Positions 31,905-43,597 of a stretch of 64,000 nt of DNA are shown here, in pieces. How positions within the stretch are numbered: position 1 is the first letter of the stretch; each line of letters starts with the position of its first letter. The DNA is from Sweltsa coloradensis (Eukaryota; Arthropoda; Insecta; Plecoptera; Chloroperlidae). The position numbers were made by a program, and so were the translations under genes. A model generated the notes under the pieces. It ran no database searches. It was not told the DNA's origin and saw only the letters and a list, made by a program, of their open reading frames with translations. The DNA lies in contig JAMZAV010000052.1 in assembly GCA_024449915.1 (NCBI GenBank), forward strand, positions 434,001 through 498,000, in the 5' to 3' direction.

Positions 31905-32448
31905 ACCGACAATTCTAAAAAAAATAGTACCATACCTAGTTAAACAATATTACCGGTAGGTATATATTTGAAAAGTTGCATTTATTTTCAAAGCAATTTT
32001 TTTTGTACGCAGGCCTACTTATCGTTGGACAGACCTATGTAATCGGACGGTTGGGCCTATGGATGGGCATGTATCCAAAATTGTTGATGCATCGTGTTGG
32101 GATAAGTTTGGCAATAGGAGGAATAGGGCAATAGGCTATGGATAGGCCTACAAGATACACCTAAGCTAAGTTATGAGTGATACGCAACCTATTCAAATTC
32201 CAATTATGGTTTGAGGTAGGCCTAGGCCTGGGCCTCTAGGATTTACATAAGCTTAGCCCTTCACATTATCCTACAGCTAGGCCTAGGTTAAGTAGACGTA
32301 GGCCTAGACATAGGAAATTGCAATGTGCGTAACGCACTAGTTTAACTAATGAGAGGCAAACAACGGGCCAGGCCCTAGCTACTCTTGGCTTAGCCCTAAC
32401 AATCGGAGGCGTGCAGACTATGGTTCCGCGGCGCGAGCCGCGCCAGTG
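31905..32448 (-). other. Region upstream of CARS1, probable promoter side
   Basis: Contains the probable 5' UTR and promoter of CARS1 on the minus strand. CCTAGG/GGCCTA words are dense at 32210-32320. No TATA box is obvious at a convincing distance. Confidence 0.35.
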
Positions 32449-32525
32449 CCAAAGCCAGGGGGTGTATCCACCCCCTGGCTTTGGGTGACCCACCCCCACT
32501 CACCTCTAGAGAAGGTGTGGGTGGG
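32424..32525. repeat. Cluster of three GC-rich hairpins
   Basis: (1) GCGGCGCGAGCCGCGCC. (2) A perfect 16-bp stem, CCAAAGCCAGGGGGTG at 32449-32464 and its complement at 32469-32484, loop TATC. (3) CCCACCCCCACTCACCT at 32489 against AGGTGTGGGTGGGAG. About 520-620 bp upstream of the CARS1 start codon. Confidence 0.7.
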
Positions 32526-34395
32526 AGAAAAAATATAACATGTAAAGGTTAATACAAGAGAAATTGTTATTAGTTATCACTTCACTAGGTTTGCAGGCTG
32601 GATGTAATGGTGTATAGTTGTTTAGCAATATCTTGGTAGTTATGTCGTCTTCGGCATCAGCAGAGCGAACATTTTAAAATTAAAATTGATCAAGAACCAC
32701 CTTTGCACGACCATTGAAGAGGAGAGCAGTGGCGGATCCACGGGGGGGGGGGGGGGGGCGGTAGGGGCGATCGTCCCCTCCCCCCGATCCTTGAAAAGCT
32801 AAATTTTATTCTATAATGAATATGTTCAGACACCAGAAATATCAATTTTCTTGCAATTATGATTTTTTTTTAAGTTTATTGCTTTTAGTCAATTCCTCAC
32901 AGTTACACGATATTATTTTCTTTGGTTTTACCCAAAATCGCCCCATCCCATCCCATCTATAACTTTATAGGTTTTGAAGGTCCCATGAAAATTTCAGCAC
33001 GATCAGAGTAGCCATTTGACAGGTAGAGCGCGAGCAGGGAGAAAAAAAACATAAGCTTTTTCTCAGGGGAAAATTCACTTAAGTTACTAGCTCTCCCAAC
33101 AAATCTGCGAACAGGTTTTGAGATCTGAATGGTTGAGGTAATATAACCTAATTGATAGCGATTATAAGGACTTATTCAATTTGTTCGATTGGTTGCACAA
33201 TTTATTTAGATCATTGTGAGACTAGTTTCAACTTCGTTGCCAAGAATGGGTAATCCAAAACATGATCAATAAAATATTCACAAATACCTCTTAAGTCATT
33301 AAAACCATTTAAAACTCGCGTTCAATTTTCAACGTGGGTTCCATTATGCAAATTGGAGTAAAAACTCCTGTTGGAATAAACCGAGTTGACCAATGAATTT
33401 GTATTCCTACTCCCCTTAAATCAAATGATCTTATTTAGAATAGCGATATGTATACATTTAGATTTATTCTTATAAATGTAGTGTGAAATTTGAATGGGTA
33501 TAAACGTTTACCCAAAAAATCCAGAAAGCTGAGCGTTAAACTCGCCTCCGTTCTAGCCTCAGCATACCCTCTTAACTACTCTCATCCAATAACATTAATT
33601 TTAACACTGATTTTGAAAATGTGAGGGTATATAGAAACACGTAAGCGATAGGTAGCGATTATAAAGGGACTTGATTCAATTTGTTGTTGGGCTTGGGCCT
33701 TTTTTTTATTTTGTCGGTTTTACCTTCTTCCAGGGCCTATTTTAGTAAGCAACTGCAAAAAAAATATATTGAAATATACCCTCTCTAAAGTCATTAAAAC
33801 TGTTTTTTGAAAAAAATGCCTCAATTTTTTCCCCCCCCCTGCGGGGCTAAACTGGGAGGCACAGCCCCCCGTGTGGTGCAAGCTGAGTCGCTCTCCCCCT
33901 TTGAGAGGTCCTGGACTGCCCCCTCAAAGGCCTAATGATCTTTGCGTGTGAAATGGATATTGATATAGATATTTAAATTTTAAACATAGCTGTAGATAGG
34001 TTTGCTGCTTCTTCAGAAGTATACAAACGTCACCTAGTCTACCATTAGGTAGACACTGCCACTCATGTTGTTATCAGAACCATATGGTTAGTTAGTTAGT
34101 TAATGTTGTTTAAGGGCACTCAACAGTAGATTTATCAGTGCCCATGTCAATTGTATTGGAATCTTCCAAATTTTCTTTTTCCATAATTGTGGATTACCAC
34201 CATGTTTTTTTTTGCAACACGCACCCCAACCGGCCAGAGCTCGCCCTTAGTTTTGGGGAATACACTACTCCCCTACTCACAGGCCAGAACCATATGCATA
34301 TAGGAAGTATTGTAAGTAATATTTTACAATTTGCTCAATAGTCAATAGACATCCACTTTTTCCTAGTAGAAGAAAATTTAAAGGAGCTGTCTTAA
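32526..34395. other. Intergenic, simple G/C runs, no gene
   Basis: A run of 17 G at 32742-32758 follows AGTGGCGGATCCAC, a phrase typical of some repeat ends. A C-rich block with a CCCCGT phrase occurs at 33830-33920. Otherwise AT-rich and non-coding. Confidence 0.45.
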
Positions 34396-35149
34396 CTAGG
34401 AAAACGCTAAAGTCCCGCCGCGTTGATGGATGAGCTTTTTAAAGTTTTTAGTTTGCGTGGGATATCTTTACTTTTGCAAGTGCTTTGTTTCTTGTTTGTT
34501 TGTTTTTTGTTTCTTGTGCTATTGTTTCTTGTCAATTGGTATTATTTACCGTAAAAAACTTATATTTAAAGCTTTATTTCTATGGATTCTGGCTAACTTT
34601 TTCAACTTTTTCTTTCAAAAGGTACTACATCACCATAACCTTAATGTCCATGTGAAATATGAACGTTGTAGCCCCACCCGTTTGGTCAGAATCGGCCCAA
34701 ATGTCACGAAAATATCACACTAAAAATCGAAAAAAATCGTAAAAGTACGTTTATTCTATGGATTCTGGTTAACTTTTTCAACTTTTTTTTTCACAAGGTA
34801 CTACATCACCATAACCTTAATGTCCATGTAAAATATGAACTTTGTAGCCCCACTCGTTTGGTCAGAATCGGCCCAAATGTCACGAAAATATCGCACTAAA
34901 AATCGAAAAAAATCGTAAAAGTGCGATATTCATGAGAAATATTTCTTCGATTGTACCCAAAAACGTGGCACCTCTAAGTTCAGAGATTTCGAAGGCCCCT
35001 CCCAATTTTCATCAAGATCGCATATGCCGTTTGCCCGGAATCGTCGACACGACGAAAAAAACAAAAAAAAAAAAAAAAATAAAAAAAAAACAACCGACCT
35101 AACATTTTGGGGGGTCAGTGAAATTGAAGTCTTTGCTTCGCTCATCTAA
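34396..35149 (-). mobile_element. Helentron-like element, family B (B1)
   Basis: Minus strand: 5' tip at 35149 (TTAGATGAGCGAAGCAAAG), the CACTGACCCCCCAAAATG block and a T/C-rich tract. 3' end at 34396: AACGCGGCGGGACTTTAGCG, then TTTTCCTAG followed by T. A segment of about 177 bp is tandemly duplicated inside (34567-34743 and 34744-34922, TTCTATGGATTCTGG start). Confidence 0.75.
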
Positions 35150-35646
35150 TTATAATTGTATTGTAAACTGTGATTTATGTAACACTCTGTGTGCTAATTA
35201 CCTAACGATCAAACAGACCACATTTAGAAATTGTACATCCACATTATGATTATCTCAGTAGGGCCTATATTAAAAACAAATCCACAAATTGAAAATGGTA
35301 AATGGCAGATTTCATATTAAATTTGAAATAATATATAAAAAATATAGCAAATATAGCAAATCCTTGGAAAGTTTCCTATAAATTATTGCAAATTTGCAAT
35401 TAGTAATTTTGTGCCCTCCATGTCTCAGATTGCACTACAAGCTATATTGAGGGAAAAAAGGACCAAAAATTTTCCGCCTCCGCCGGCTGGGGCTTTGCCC
35501 CAGACCCCGTGTGGCCAGCACAAGTAGGCCTACATTCACGGAGGTGGGTGTACCCATTAGTATGATCGCGCTCACGCCGGTCCCTATCAAACCTCTGTAC
35601 GCCACTGCTAACAATAAAGTTGACTAGCCCTATGCCCTATTCATTA
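35150..35646. other. Intergenic spacer between two Helentron-like elements
   Basis: No gene. A GGCTGGGGCTTTGCCCCAGA hairpin near 35482 resembles one at 24882 (GGCTGGGGCTCTACCCCAGA), so both lie in an unclassified shared repeat. Confidence 0.4.
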
Positions 35647-36408
35647 CTAGGAAAACGCTTAAGTCCCGCCGCGTTGTTGGATGAGCGTAATTGGTGCATT
35701 GAGATACCATGTGTTATATGGATTTTCTGTTGTTCTGTGAAAAAATCATTACTCAGTTGAAGATTTTTTTTAAATTAATATAAATTAAATAAAAAATAAA
35801 CTTTTATCTTTAATTTTTTTAATTAATCGTAATTTTAAAAAAGAAAAAAATCGTAAGATTTCGATTTTCATAAGAAATAGTTATTCCATTGTGCTCAAAT
35901 TTCACAAAAATATATTAATTCATAAGATTAAGGTTTTGTGAAAAAATCATTACAATCGGATAAAGCATATTGGTGTAAAAAGTCAAAGAATTGTTTTAAA
36001 AAAGAAAAATCACGTAAAATTTTGATTTTTATAAGTAATAATTTTTCGATTGCGCTCAAATTTTACAAGAATATCTTAATTCATAAAATTATGGTTCTGT
36101 GAAAAAATCATCAAAATCGGATACAGCATGAAGTGTTATAAGTCGAAGAAATTTTTAAAAAATCGAAAAAAATCGTAAAATTGCGATTTTGATGAGAAAT
36201 AATTTTCCGATTGTGCTCAAAAACGTGGCAGTTCTAAGTTCAAAGATTTCGAAGACCTCCATAAAATTTCATCGCAATCGGAGTATCGGTTTAGCCGGAA
36301 TCGTGTTAACAAACAGACAAAAATACAGAAAGAAAAAAAAAAAAAAAAAAACATTACGGATTTTTTTCTCCAGTGTAGTGAAATGGAATCTTCGCTACGC
36401 TCATCCAA
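35647..36408 (-). mobile_element. Helentron-like element, family A (A3)
   Basis: Minus strand: 5' tip at 36408 (TTGGATGAGCGTAGCGAAGA), same interior as A1 and A2, subterminal CGCTCATCCAA, AACGC...GCGTT stem, TTTTCCTAG end at 35647, next host base T. Complete, about 760 bp. Confidence 0.8.
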
Positions 36409-37190
36409 TGAAGGCCTTTGCCCAAGTAATAAAGGGAATTCTTAGCCCACTGTTATTCACGATATACACGTCAGATATTATCAATAGAACAAAATATGGC
36501 AAAACACATGCATAGGTCTATGCTGACGAAACGCAAAAATATCACTCATTTAAAATTGAACATCGTAAAAAAGCTGTTGATGAAATTAACTCAGAATTAA
36601 AATCCATTGAAGAATTATCCAAAAAGCAGAATCTTATTCTCAACCCGAACAAAACGGTAGTGATTTATTTTGGACAGCCAAAAGGTCTTAACAAAGCTTT
36701 GCTGCAAACTAGTGATCCGAACTTTAAAATATCAATAGGAGGAAAAGCGATTCCTATTGTGGATGTAGCAAAAAACTTGGGTTTAACTGTCCGGGCTGGT
36801 TAACACAAAATCTCCATCAGGATGCTTGGAAGTTAAAACAACAAAGCTGTACACACAATTAACTCATGCTCGCACTCGTGATCAATGCTATGGAAGGGTG
36901 GTGTTAAGATTCCCTAAACTACAGAAGGAGCATATCACATCGTACAAGAAATTGGATGGCTAAACGGGAAACAGAGAAAGCTCACCTGACTTACTACTCA
37001 ATCTCACACAAATCCTCATACTTATGTAAAAACTTAGCTATGAAAAGTGTAAGTTTACGTCATCAGAACATTAAACCATTTTACTCTCATACGCCATGTT
37101 TCAACGTTCTTTTCTCACACAGCAAAAATATACAACTCCTACCAAAAGCGCTACAAAGAAATGTAAACTTGTTCAGGAATTAAAAAAATT
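36409..37190 (+). pseudogene. Degraded LINE reverse transcriptase
   Basis: Contains the QG-block (KGILSPLLFTIYTSDI), then a YADET box where YADD is expected, then KKQNLILNPNKTVVIYFG and VDVAKNLGL, all typical of Jockey-like RT. After 36790 only pieces of the C-terminal region remain, with frame changes (SSYLCKNLAMKSVSLRHQNI at about 37010). It starts directly at the tip of Helentron copy A3, so one inserted beside or into the other. Non-functional. Confidence 0.75.
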
Positions 37191-37574
37191 ACTAATCTCA
37201 AAACACTAAGTTTTCTATTCACAACTTAAACATCATTCTTCTTCATGCAAAGTGTTAATTTTAGTTCTAAACTAAACTTAAAAACTCTAGATTTTACCCA
37301 AGTTATACATATTTGCATATTTTATGCTAAAACTTACTATATTGAAATTTTTTAGTTTTAACTTAAAATGATATGACCTCATATTGATATTATGGATATG
37401 TGATAGTGTACGACGATAATTTGACTGTCACTGCAAGATGGAAATTTATTAAAATTATCTTGTGTACATTGTACTGTAAACACTATATTTCCTAGATCTA
37501 AATTACTTATTCTATTTAAACTCTAACCTTTTATTCGATCTTTACTTGCACGTGTATGGTAAAGTCCATTCCAA

Positions 37575-37864
37575 CAGTTCTAAGTCGTAAGGCGCAAGGC
37601 CTAGCTAACAATTGTATTCGATGATGTATTTCAATCAGAACGTTACAAAACTCAAAGTTGCAAGCGTTATGGTTTTGTCGTAACGAATTGCCAAAATCAA
37701 TTCTTACGACGTTTCTTACGACGATCCAATGAAAAGGAATCACAGCTGACTTTACGCGCATGCGCAATACACGGGATGGAATGAAAATGGTATGTTTGTT
37801 GTAAACGCCTAGCATTTTACGACTTGCGCCTTACCATTGACCTGCGCCTTACGACTTGGAACTG
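37575..37864. mobile_element. 290-bp MITE
   Basis: The tips are CAGTTCTAAGTCGTAAGGCG and, on the minus strand, CAGTTCCAAGTCGTAAGGCG (one mismatch). TCGTAAG/CTTACGA words recur inside. No ORF of substance and no clear target duplication. The CAG start would suit hAT, unproven. Confidence 0.7.
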
Positions 37865-37959
37865 ATTGAATGATGCTTAAGTTGAAAAAAAGCGATGAGC
37901 TTAACTTTGCCAATAAAGACCTATTCTCTAGGCCTAGTAGGCCTCCGCCTACACTTACC

Positions 37960-38640
37960 TACCTGGAACTCCTTCGGTTGGGGGGGAGGGTCCAAAATAA
38001 AATCGTCATGTTTTTGCTGTTTTATTAACAAAAACTGCTTCAAAACCTTTAATGATTCTATTTTTGGCTCCTTTCGGTTGAAAGGCCTTATATTTAAAAT
38101 AGAAACGTAAAGGTTAGGTAGGTACTTCTTCAGCTAGGGGGGTCCAACTTTTTAACACGTTATTTTTTTGTGTAGAGGTACCTTTATATATCCAATCCCT
38201 TACTAACCTCGCCACGGCGCTTCGCCCCCCCCCCCCTAATCAACATAACCTAGGTTTTTCCAGCAAACATCCCCCTAACCTAGGTTTTCCCAGCAAAAAT
38301 TTCCAGTTCGTCATCGTCATGTTTTTGCTGTTTTATTAACAAAAAAAAAAATACAAAACCTTTAACGATTCTATTTTTGGCGAAACTCCTTTCGGTTGAA
38401 AGGCCTTTATATTTAAAATAGGAAGGTTAAAGGTTGGGTAGGCCTACTTCTTCGGCTCGGGGGGTCCAACTTTTCAACACGTTATTTTTCATGTAGGTAC
38501 TAGTAGGCCCTACCTTTGTGTATCCATTCCGTTACTAACCTCGCCACGGTGCTGCGCCCCCCCCCCCATCCCCCCAACCTAGGTTTTTCCAGCAAACATC
38601 TCCCTAACCTAGGTTTTCCCAGCAAAAATTTATGCTGGGA
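37960..38640. repeat. Tandem duplication of a ~340-bp unit
   Basis: The order CGTCATGTTTTTGCTGTTTT, CAAAACCTTTAA hairpin, CCTTTCGGTTGAAAGGCC, GGGGGGTCCAACTTTT, AACACGTTATTTTT, TAACCTCGCCACGG, a C-run and CCTAGGTTTTCCCAGCAAAA occurs at about 38007-38300 and again at about 38320-38635. A partial third CCTCGCCACGG block lies at 38930-38990. Confidence 0.75.
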
Positions 38641-40155
38641 AAACCGGTACTTCTGTACTTGGCGGGTCCCAACTTTTATACACTAACGGAAAGGATTTCG
38701 GGTGCGCTCTTTTCGAAAATATCCTAGAACGGTAATTAGGTATGAACAATTCCGTATTATTGTCAAATTTGAAAAATAACTTTCAAAAAGGCTTTACTAA
38801 GCATCACTAGTCGACATATTAACGTTTCAAAACGGCGCTTACCTTAGAAATGTGTAAAAAGTAGGAAAAACATTAGTGTCACCTGCAAGGCTGTATGCCC
38901 AAGTGGTGTCGTGTAGAGCTACTAACCTCGCCACGGCGCTTTGCGCAACCCCCCCCCCCCAAACCCCCTAACCTACTTTTCCCAGCAAAAATCCACTGGT
39001 AATTAAACAAATTACCGGTACCTCAATTAGGGCCTAGCTATAGTTGAAACTTTACAATGCCAACCCGCGTAGGCGGGAATATTGAAAAATAAACACAGAT
39101 TGAACACGTAAACACTCGGGACATTTCACTGTTGTTGGTTCGCCATGTTGGACATTAACATCTTGCTTTTACGTAGTACCAACCTTTTGCACTAAAATAC
39201 TCAACCTTCAAAACCTTTAACGTCGCTATTTTCAATATAAAGGACTTTCAACGCAAAATGACTTTCGTTTAAAATAGTGACGTTAAAGGCGGGTTTGAAG
39301 GTTTTTTGTTGCTATAGGTAACACCAAAAACGTGATGATTTTATTTTGGATTTTTAAATTATGTTATTGTAAGGTACTTGCAGTGAGTACAACATCTCAG
39401 CACGGTAGGCCTAGACTGCGTCACTCCTCCCCACTTATAGTTCATGTTTTTCAACTTTTTACACATTTCCAAGGTAAGCACTGTTGTGAAACATTAATAT
39501 GTTGACCAGTAGGGCTAATGCTTAGTAAAGCCTTTTTGAAAGTTATTTTTCAAAATTTGACAATAATAGGCCACGGAATTGTTCATAATTACCCCTAGAA
39601 AGAAGAAAAAAAAAAGAAAAAAAAGAAAGTCAGAAGTTTTTTAACTTCTGATTTGGACTTAAGTCCATCAGTTCGTGTCTTAGGAGTTTGTAAACGGTGA
39701 CTTTTGAGCCGTCCTTGCAACGAAGCACAAAATAAGTTCAGAGTTGTTCTGAATCGGCCTTGTTGATTCTGGGGTTGATTCGCGGGTGTTCGCACTGTCC
39801 ATACCACTGATTGCTATATTTCCTATTAAAAATATCGATCTTTGGTTGGTTATCGCTCACTCGCCGATTGCGTCGGGGCCTACACGGTAGGCTCAGTCGC
39901 TTTGATTTACTGTCCCCCACTGAAAATCAGTTATATAACTGAGTGGGTAGACTCTAAATCCAATTTATTTATTTTATTTATTTAACTAGCGCGGCGCACT
40001 GTAGCCAGCGGAAAGTTCGGCTAACCTAACGAAAGTAGTTTTGTGACGGAAAGGATTTCGGGTGTGTATGTTTTCATTGAAAAAAAAATGTTGGGTCCCG
40101 CCAAGTAGGCCTACAGAAGTGCCGGAAAACCTAGGTTAGGGGGGTGCGGGCGCGA
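38560..40155. mobile_element. Large imperfect palindrome interrupted by a SINE
   Basis: The inner arms 38730-38875 and 39443-39595 are reverse complements at high similarity (GAACAATTCCGTATTATTGT against ACAATAATAGGCCACGGAAT). The outer arms 38577-38680 and 40088-40150 match through TTGGCGGGTCCCAAC/GTTGGGTCCCGCCAA and ACCTAGGTT words. The right arm is split by the SINE at 39629-39985. The centre holds the CCTTTAACGTCGC hairpin at 39206-39303. No ORF. A foldback element of unknown class. Confidence 0.65.
39629..39985 (+). mobile_element. tRNA-Gly-derived SINE, headless copy
   Basis: Starts at the CAGAAGTTTTTTAACTTCTG stem and runs through the body to CAGTTATATAACTGAGTGGG, TAGACTCTAAAT and a TTTA tail. 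The tRNA head is missing; an A-rich stretch (39601-39628) sits where it should be. Confidence 0.87.
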
Positions 40156-40173
40156 AGCGCCGTGACGCGGTAA

Positions 40174-40618
40174 AGGCCGATGCACAATTGCCCGGTAACG
40201 GAGAACAAGAACGGGAAGACGCTAACGGTAAGGACTTCGATGCACAACAGCCCATGAAGCAAGCCGACGGGAACAAATCAAATAATAAGTGTGTTAATTA
40301 TATTTTGTTATTTTGTTATTCTGCTCATGTTTATTTAATTTATTTCGCATATTACTCGCGTATAAACCATCAATCAGTTGATAAAATAGTTTTAGGACGT
40401 GCACATCTTGATTCCGATTGGTTCCGGTAACGTACGGAACGGGAACGTTACGGAAAGTTAAAACTTGGTGATGTTCCCGTTTCGTTGCCGGGATACGGGA
40501 ATGACCGGCAACGGGAAGCTTTATTGTGCATCGTGTCGTAAGTTAACGTGTGATTCAACTTTCTTCCCGTTCTCGTTGTCGTTCTCGTTGTCGTTACCGG
40601 GCAATTGTGCATCGGCCT
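40174..40618. mobile_element. 445-bp MITE, PIF/Harbinger-like
   Basis: The tips AGGCCGATGCACAATTGCCC and exact complement match over more than 28 bp. TAA on both sides (40171-40173 and 40619-40621) fits the 3-bp TWA duplication of PIF/Harbinger. A second, inner inverted pair (GATGCACAA/TTGTGCATC) and repeated AACGGGAA words lie inside. The open frame inside has no domain. Confidence 0.8.
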
Positions 40619-41120
40619 TAAGTGTTAAAGTTGGACCCCCCCTAGCCGAAGAAGTACCAAAGGTTGTAGGTTTTGTATTTTAGTGACCCCCTTAACCGAA
40701 GAAGTTACGTCTAAACCTAGGGGCCTACATACCTAGGCCTAGGGTAGGTCTAGGCCTAGCCCACGGTCCAATAGTGGCCTAGCTTTGGATGCCCTTGAAT
40801 GAAATATAGGGCCTAGGGCCTAGCCTACTAGGCCTAGGAATTGAATTTGGTACCAAAGGGAAAATAGGGTAGGCTACACAAAGGTCTAGGGCTAGGCCGG
40901 CCTAGCTAGTAGGCCTAGGCCTAGGCCTAGTCTAGTAGGCATAGGCTAGGCCCTACCCTAGCCATGCCTAGCCTAGCTAAGTTAGGCCCTTTATTCAATT
41001 CTAACCTTAACCATAATGTTCGTGTCCCTTACCAGATAACACCTGTGCGTCTAGACGAATATTTAACTGCAATTACCAAATAGAACCGGTCTTATACGTA
41101 ATCAACACGTGGCTCAGTAG
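40619..41120. other. Spacer with the densest AGGCCTA tract
   Basis: 40715-40990 consists largely of overlapping CTAGGCCTAG words. Non-coding. Confidence 0.7.
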
Positions 41121-42527
41121 TCGAAGTGTCAGTTAAATAGACTTAAGGAATCGGTAATACAACCTGTTAGAAAGGTAGTGGGTTCTAATAATATAAATGA
41201 TTTCAGGCCGATTAATATGCTGTCTATACTAGATAAATTGTTTGAGAGCATTGCACACTATCAGCTAGCTGAATATCTGGAGTCAAACAATCTAATAAAT
41301 GAAAACCAATCAGGGTTTAGAAAAAACCATTCGTGTGAAACAGCAGTACAAAATTGTATTAGTCAATGGCTGGCTGACAAAGACAAAAATATGTCAACAG
41401 TAATAGTATTTTTGGACTTGAGAAGAGCATTTGAAACTGTCAATATTAATAGACTCCTAGATAAATTAAAATATATATATGGTATAAATGGGGGTGCTTT
41501 TGAATGGTTCAAGGATTTTCTTAAACAGAGAAAACAGAGGGTTAGATATGGGAACACTATTTCTGAGTGTAGAGAGTGTTCTGAAGGGGTTCCACAGGGG
41601 TCGATACTGGGACCTCTACTGTTTATACTTTATATTAATGATATAAACAGGTGGTGTAAAGTATGTGTCCTAAATATGTATGCTGATGATATGGTTATAT
41701 ATATTAGTGGTTATGATTTGGTGGAATTATTTAGAATAATGAATGAGGAACTTGTAAGAATAACTAGATGGCTTAATTTGAATAAGCTGAAACTGAATGT
41801 TAATAAATCAAAAGGTATGTTAATAATAAGTGGAAAGGTGAATAATAGTAAAGGTTCTGAAAGTAACCTGACACTGAGAGTCGAAAATGAGGAGATTGAA
41901 GTAGTTAAAGAGTTTAAATATTTAGGTATATTAATAGATGATAAACTAGATTTTAAGGCGCATGTAAATTACATAGTTAAAAAAATAGGTAAAAAAATAG
42001 GTTATATGAGAAGAATAGGGGGCAAACTTTCAAGTTGGACGAGAAATATGGTTTATAAGAGCATAATTAAGCCGCATTTTGAATTCGGTGCTACTATATT
42101 GTACCAAGTTTATAAAAATGATGTTGATAGGTTACAGGTGTTGCAGAATAAGGCTATGAGATGTATCATTAGATGTGGAAGGGAAACACCAATAAAGAGT
42201 ATGCTTAATACTTTGGAATGGTTGAGTGTGAAGGAAAATATATTATTGTTAGTATTAGTTTTCATATATAAAGTTAAAAAAGGAATGATGCCAAATTACA
42301 TGGAGGACAAGATGACTGATGTGAGTAAGGTACATAATGTAAATACTAGGGGAGCAGAAGAAGGAAAATCATGGAGGTCAAATTGTAAAAGTAAAAAATG
42401 GCTAGGCTCAGTCTTTAACAATGGTGTAAAGGAATTCGATATGTTACCCAGGGAAATCAAAGAAATAAATAGTTTGGGCATGTTTAAAAGTAAATGTAAA
42501 AAATGGATTAAATTACAAGATTTATAG
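41121..42527 (+). CDS. LINE reverse transcriptase, N-terminally truncated
   Basis: Copies element RNA into DNA at the target site. Visible RT blocks in order: FRPINMLSILDKLFE (block 1), ENQSGFRKNHSCETAV (block 2), VFLDLRRAFETVN with the first catalytic Asp, GVPQGSILGPLLFILYINDI, MYADDMVIY with the two catalytic Asp, NKLKLNVNKSKGM and FKYLGILIDDKLDFK. A thumb and C-terminal region follow, ending WIKLQDL. No endonuclease domain because the 5' end is lost, and no RNase H. Not expected to be independently mobile. The upstream residues KESVIQPVRKVVGSNNINDF belong to the same frame, so the apparent start is only where the truncation begins. Confidence 0.88.
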   Translation, partial: SKCQLNRLKESVIQPVRKVVGSNNINDFRPINMLSILDKLFESIAHYQLAEYLESNNLINENQSGFRKNHSCETAVQNCISQWLADKDKNMSTVIVFLDLRRAFETVNINRLLDKLKYIYGINGGAFEWFKDFLKQRKQRVRYGNTISECRECSEGVPQGSILGPLLFILYINDINRWCKVCVLNMYADDMVIYISGYDLVELFRIMNEELVRITRWLNLNKLKLNVNKSKGMLIISGKVNNSKGSESNLTLRVENEEIEVVKEFKYLGILIDDKLDFKAHVNYIVKKIGKKIGYMRRIGGKLSSWTRNMVYKSIIKPHFEFGATILYQVYKNDVDRLQVLQNKAMRCIIRCGRETPIKSMLNTLEWLSVKENILLLVLVFIYKVKKGMMPNYMEDKMTDVSKVHNVNTRGAEEGKSWRSNCKSKKWLGSVFNNGVKEFDMLPREIKEINSLGMFKSKCKKWIKLQDL

Positions 42528-42831
42528 AATAATGTAAGGTAAGAAAGGATTTTAGAAAGGCCTAAGTATTAATAAAGTAGTGCTATGTAGATTGAACATA
42601 ATATGGAAAAAGGAAGTATGCATTGTTAGGTAGCTGAGTAGTAGGTCTAAATAAATATTATATGTAAAATCCTAGTATGATAGTGTAATGTTAATTTTTA
42701 AAGTGTTTTCAAGTTGTTTGTTGTAATTGATGTTGTGTAGTATTTGTATGCTATAAATGTGATGTAAGATGTAACGAAATGGCTAGAATGAGCCAGAAAT
42801 AAAGAAATACAATACAATACAATACAAAAAA
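41121..42831 (+). mobile_element. 5'-truncated LINE with open reverse transcriptase frame
   Basis: Non-LTR retrotransposon of the Jockey/CR1 type. An uninterrupted frame runs from 41121 to 42527 (about 468 codons; the frame extends upstream of the first start-like codon). It is followed by a 300-bp 3' UTR and a short AATAC-repeat tail at 42808-42827. The endonuclease and ORF1 are missing because of 5' truncation. The lack of stops suggests a young copy. Confidence 0.88.
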
Positions 42832-43045
42832 GCCTAACCTAAAGACAGGTATTTGTAGGAACGCCCACTCTCACCTGCGTCAAACATTATAAAATGAAAT
42901 TGATGTCAGAAAAAAAATATTGCATTGCTTTTCACATCGCTTTATTTTGTTGATATTATATTTGTATTGGTTTACCTGTTTTAAGTTTCGTTGGTGTTTG
43001 TGGAGAGAGGGAGGGAACTTCGAAATTATTCTAAAATAGTTGAAA

Positions 43046-43515
43046 GCTGGTTGAATCAAAGATTAGTAATCTTTGGTTGAATGATTGACAGAGGAACTTG
43101 AATAAAAATGGAAAAACTTTTTTATAAAAGAGACAATAGCTTTTGGCCATTATGAAAATTTTGGATCAATAACAAAAGTAAAAGTTTAAACACACCTTTG
43201 TCTAAAGTATTCTGAAATAACGTTTGATGTACGATATTATTTTTCGTCCACCGGTTCAAAACTCTTTTGTAGTAGGTATGTGAAAAAAATCGCACATCTA
43301 ACATTATTTCTGAAAATTATTTTCCCTTATGCCTACTCACATGTTGGAGACAAAGGTGTGTTCAAACAATAAAAAAATGTTGTTCAAAATTAAGAATTGC
43401 ACCTAGAACTTTTCTTATTCACTCAAATATAATGGCCAAAAATAGCTTTTGTCGAATCAAAAAAAAATGTTTCTTTTTTATTCAAGTTCCTCTTTCATTC
43501 AACCAACTTTGAACC
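43046..43515. mobile_element. 470-bp palindromic MITE
   Basis: The arms 43046-43160 and about 43425-43515 are imperfect reverse complements, sharing AGAGGAACTTGAATAAAA and GGTTGAAT, with inner pairs such as CACACCTTTGTCT against AGACAAAGGTGTG. No coding. Foldback type, class unknown. Confidence 0.68.
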
Positions 43516-43597
43516 ATTTTCATTCGACTTTTAAAATATCAGTCATGTCACATGACTTATCTTTGCTACCAGTGTCTAATTCGTCAATTTCAATTGC

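Noticed and set aside
32727..35612. AGCAGTGGCG at 32727 and its complement at 35603-35612 as ends of one large hAT element
   Set aside because: The tips match for only about 10 bases and no 8-bp duplication flanks them; the interval also contains a separate complete element (B1).
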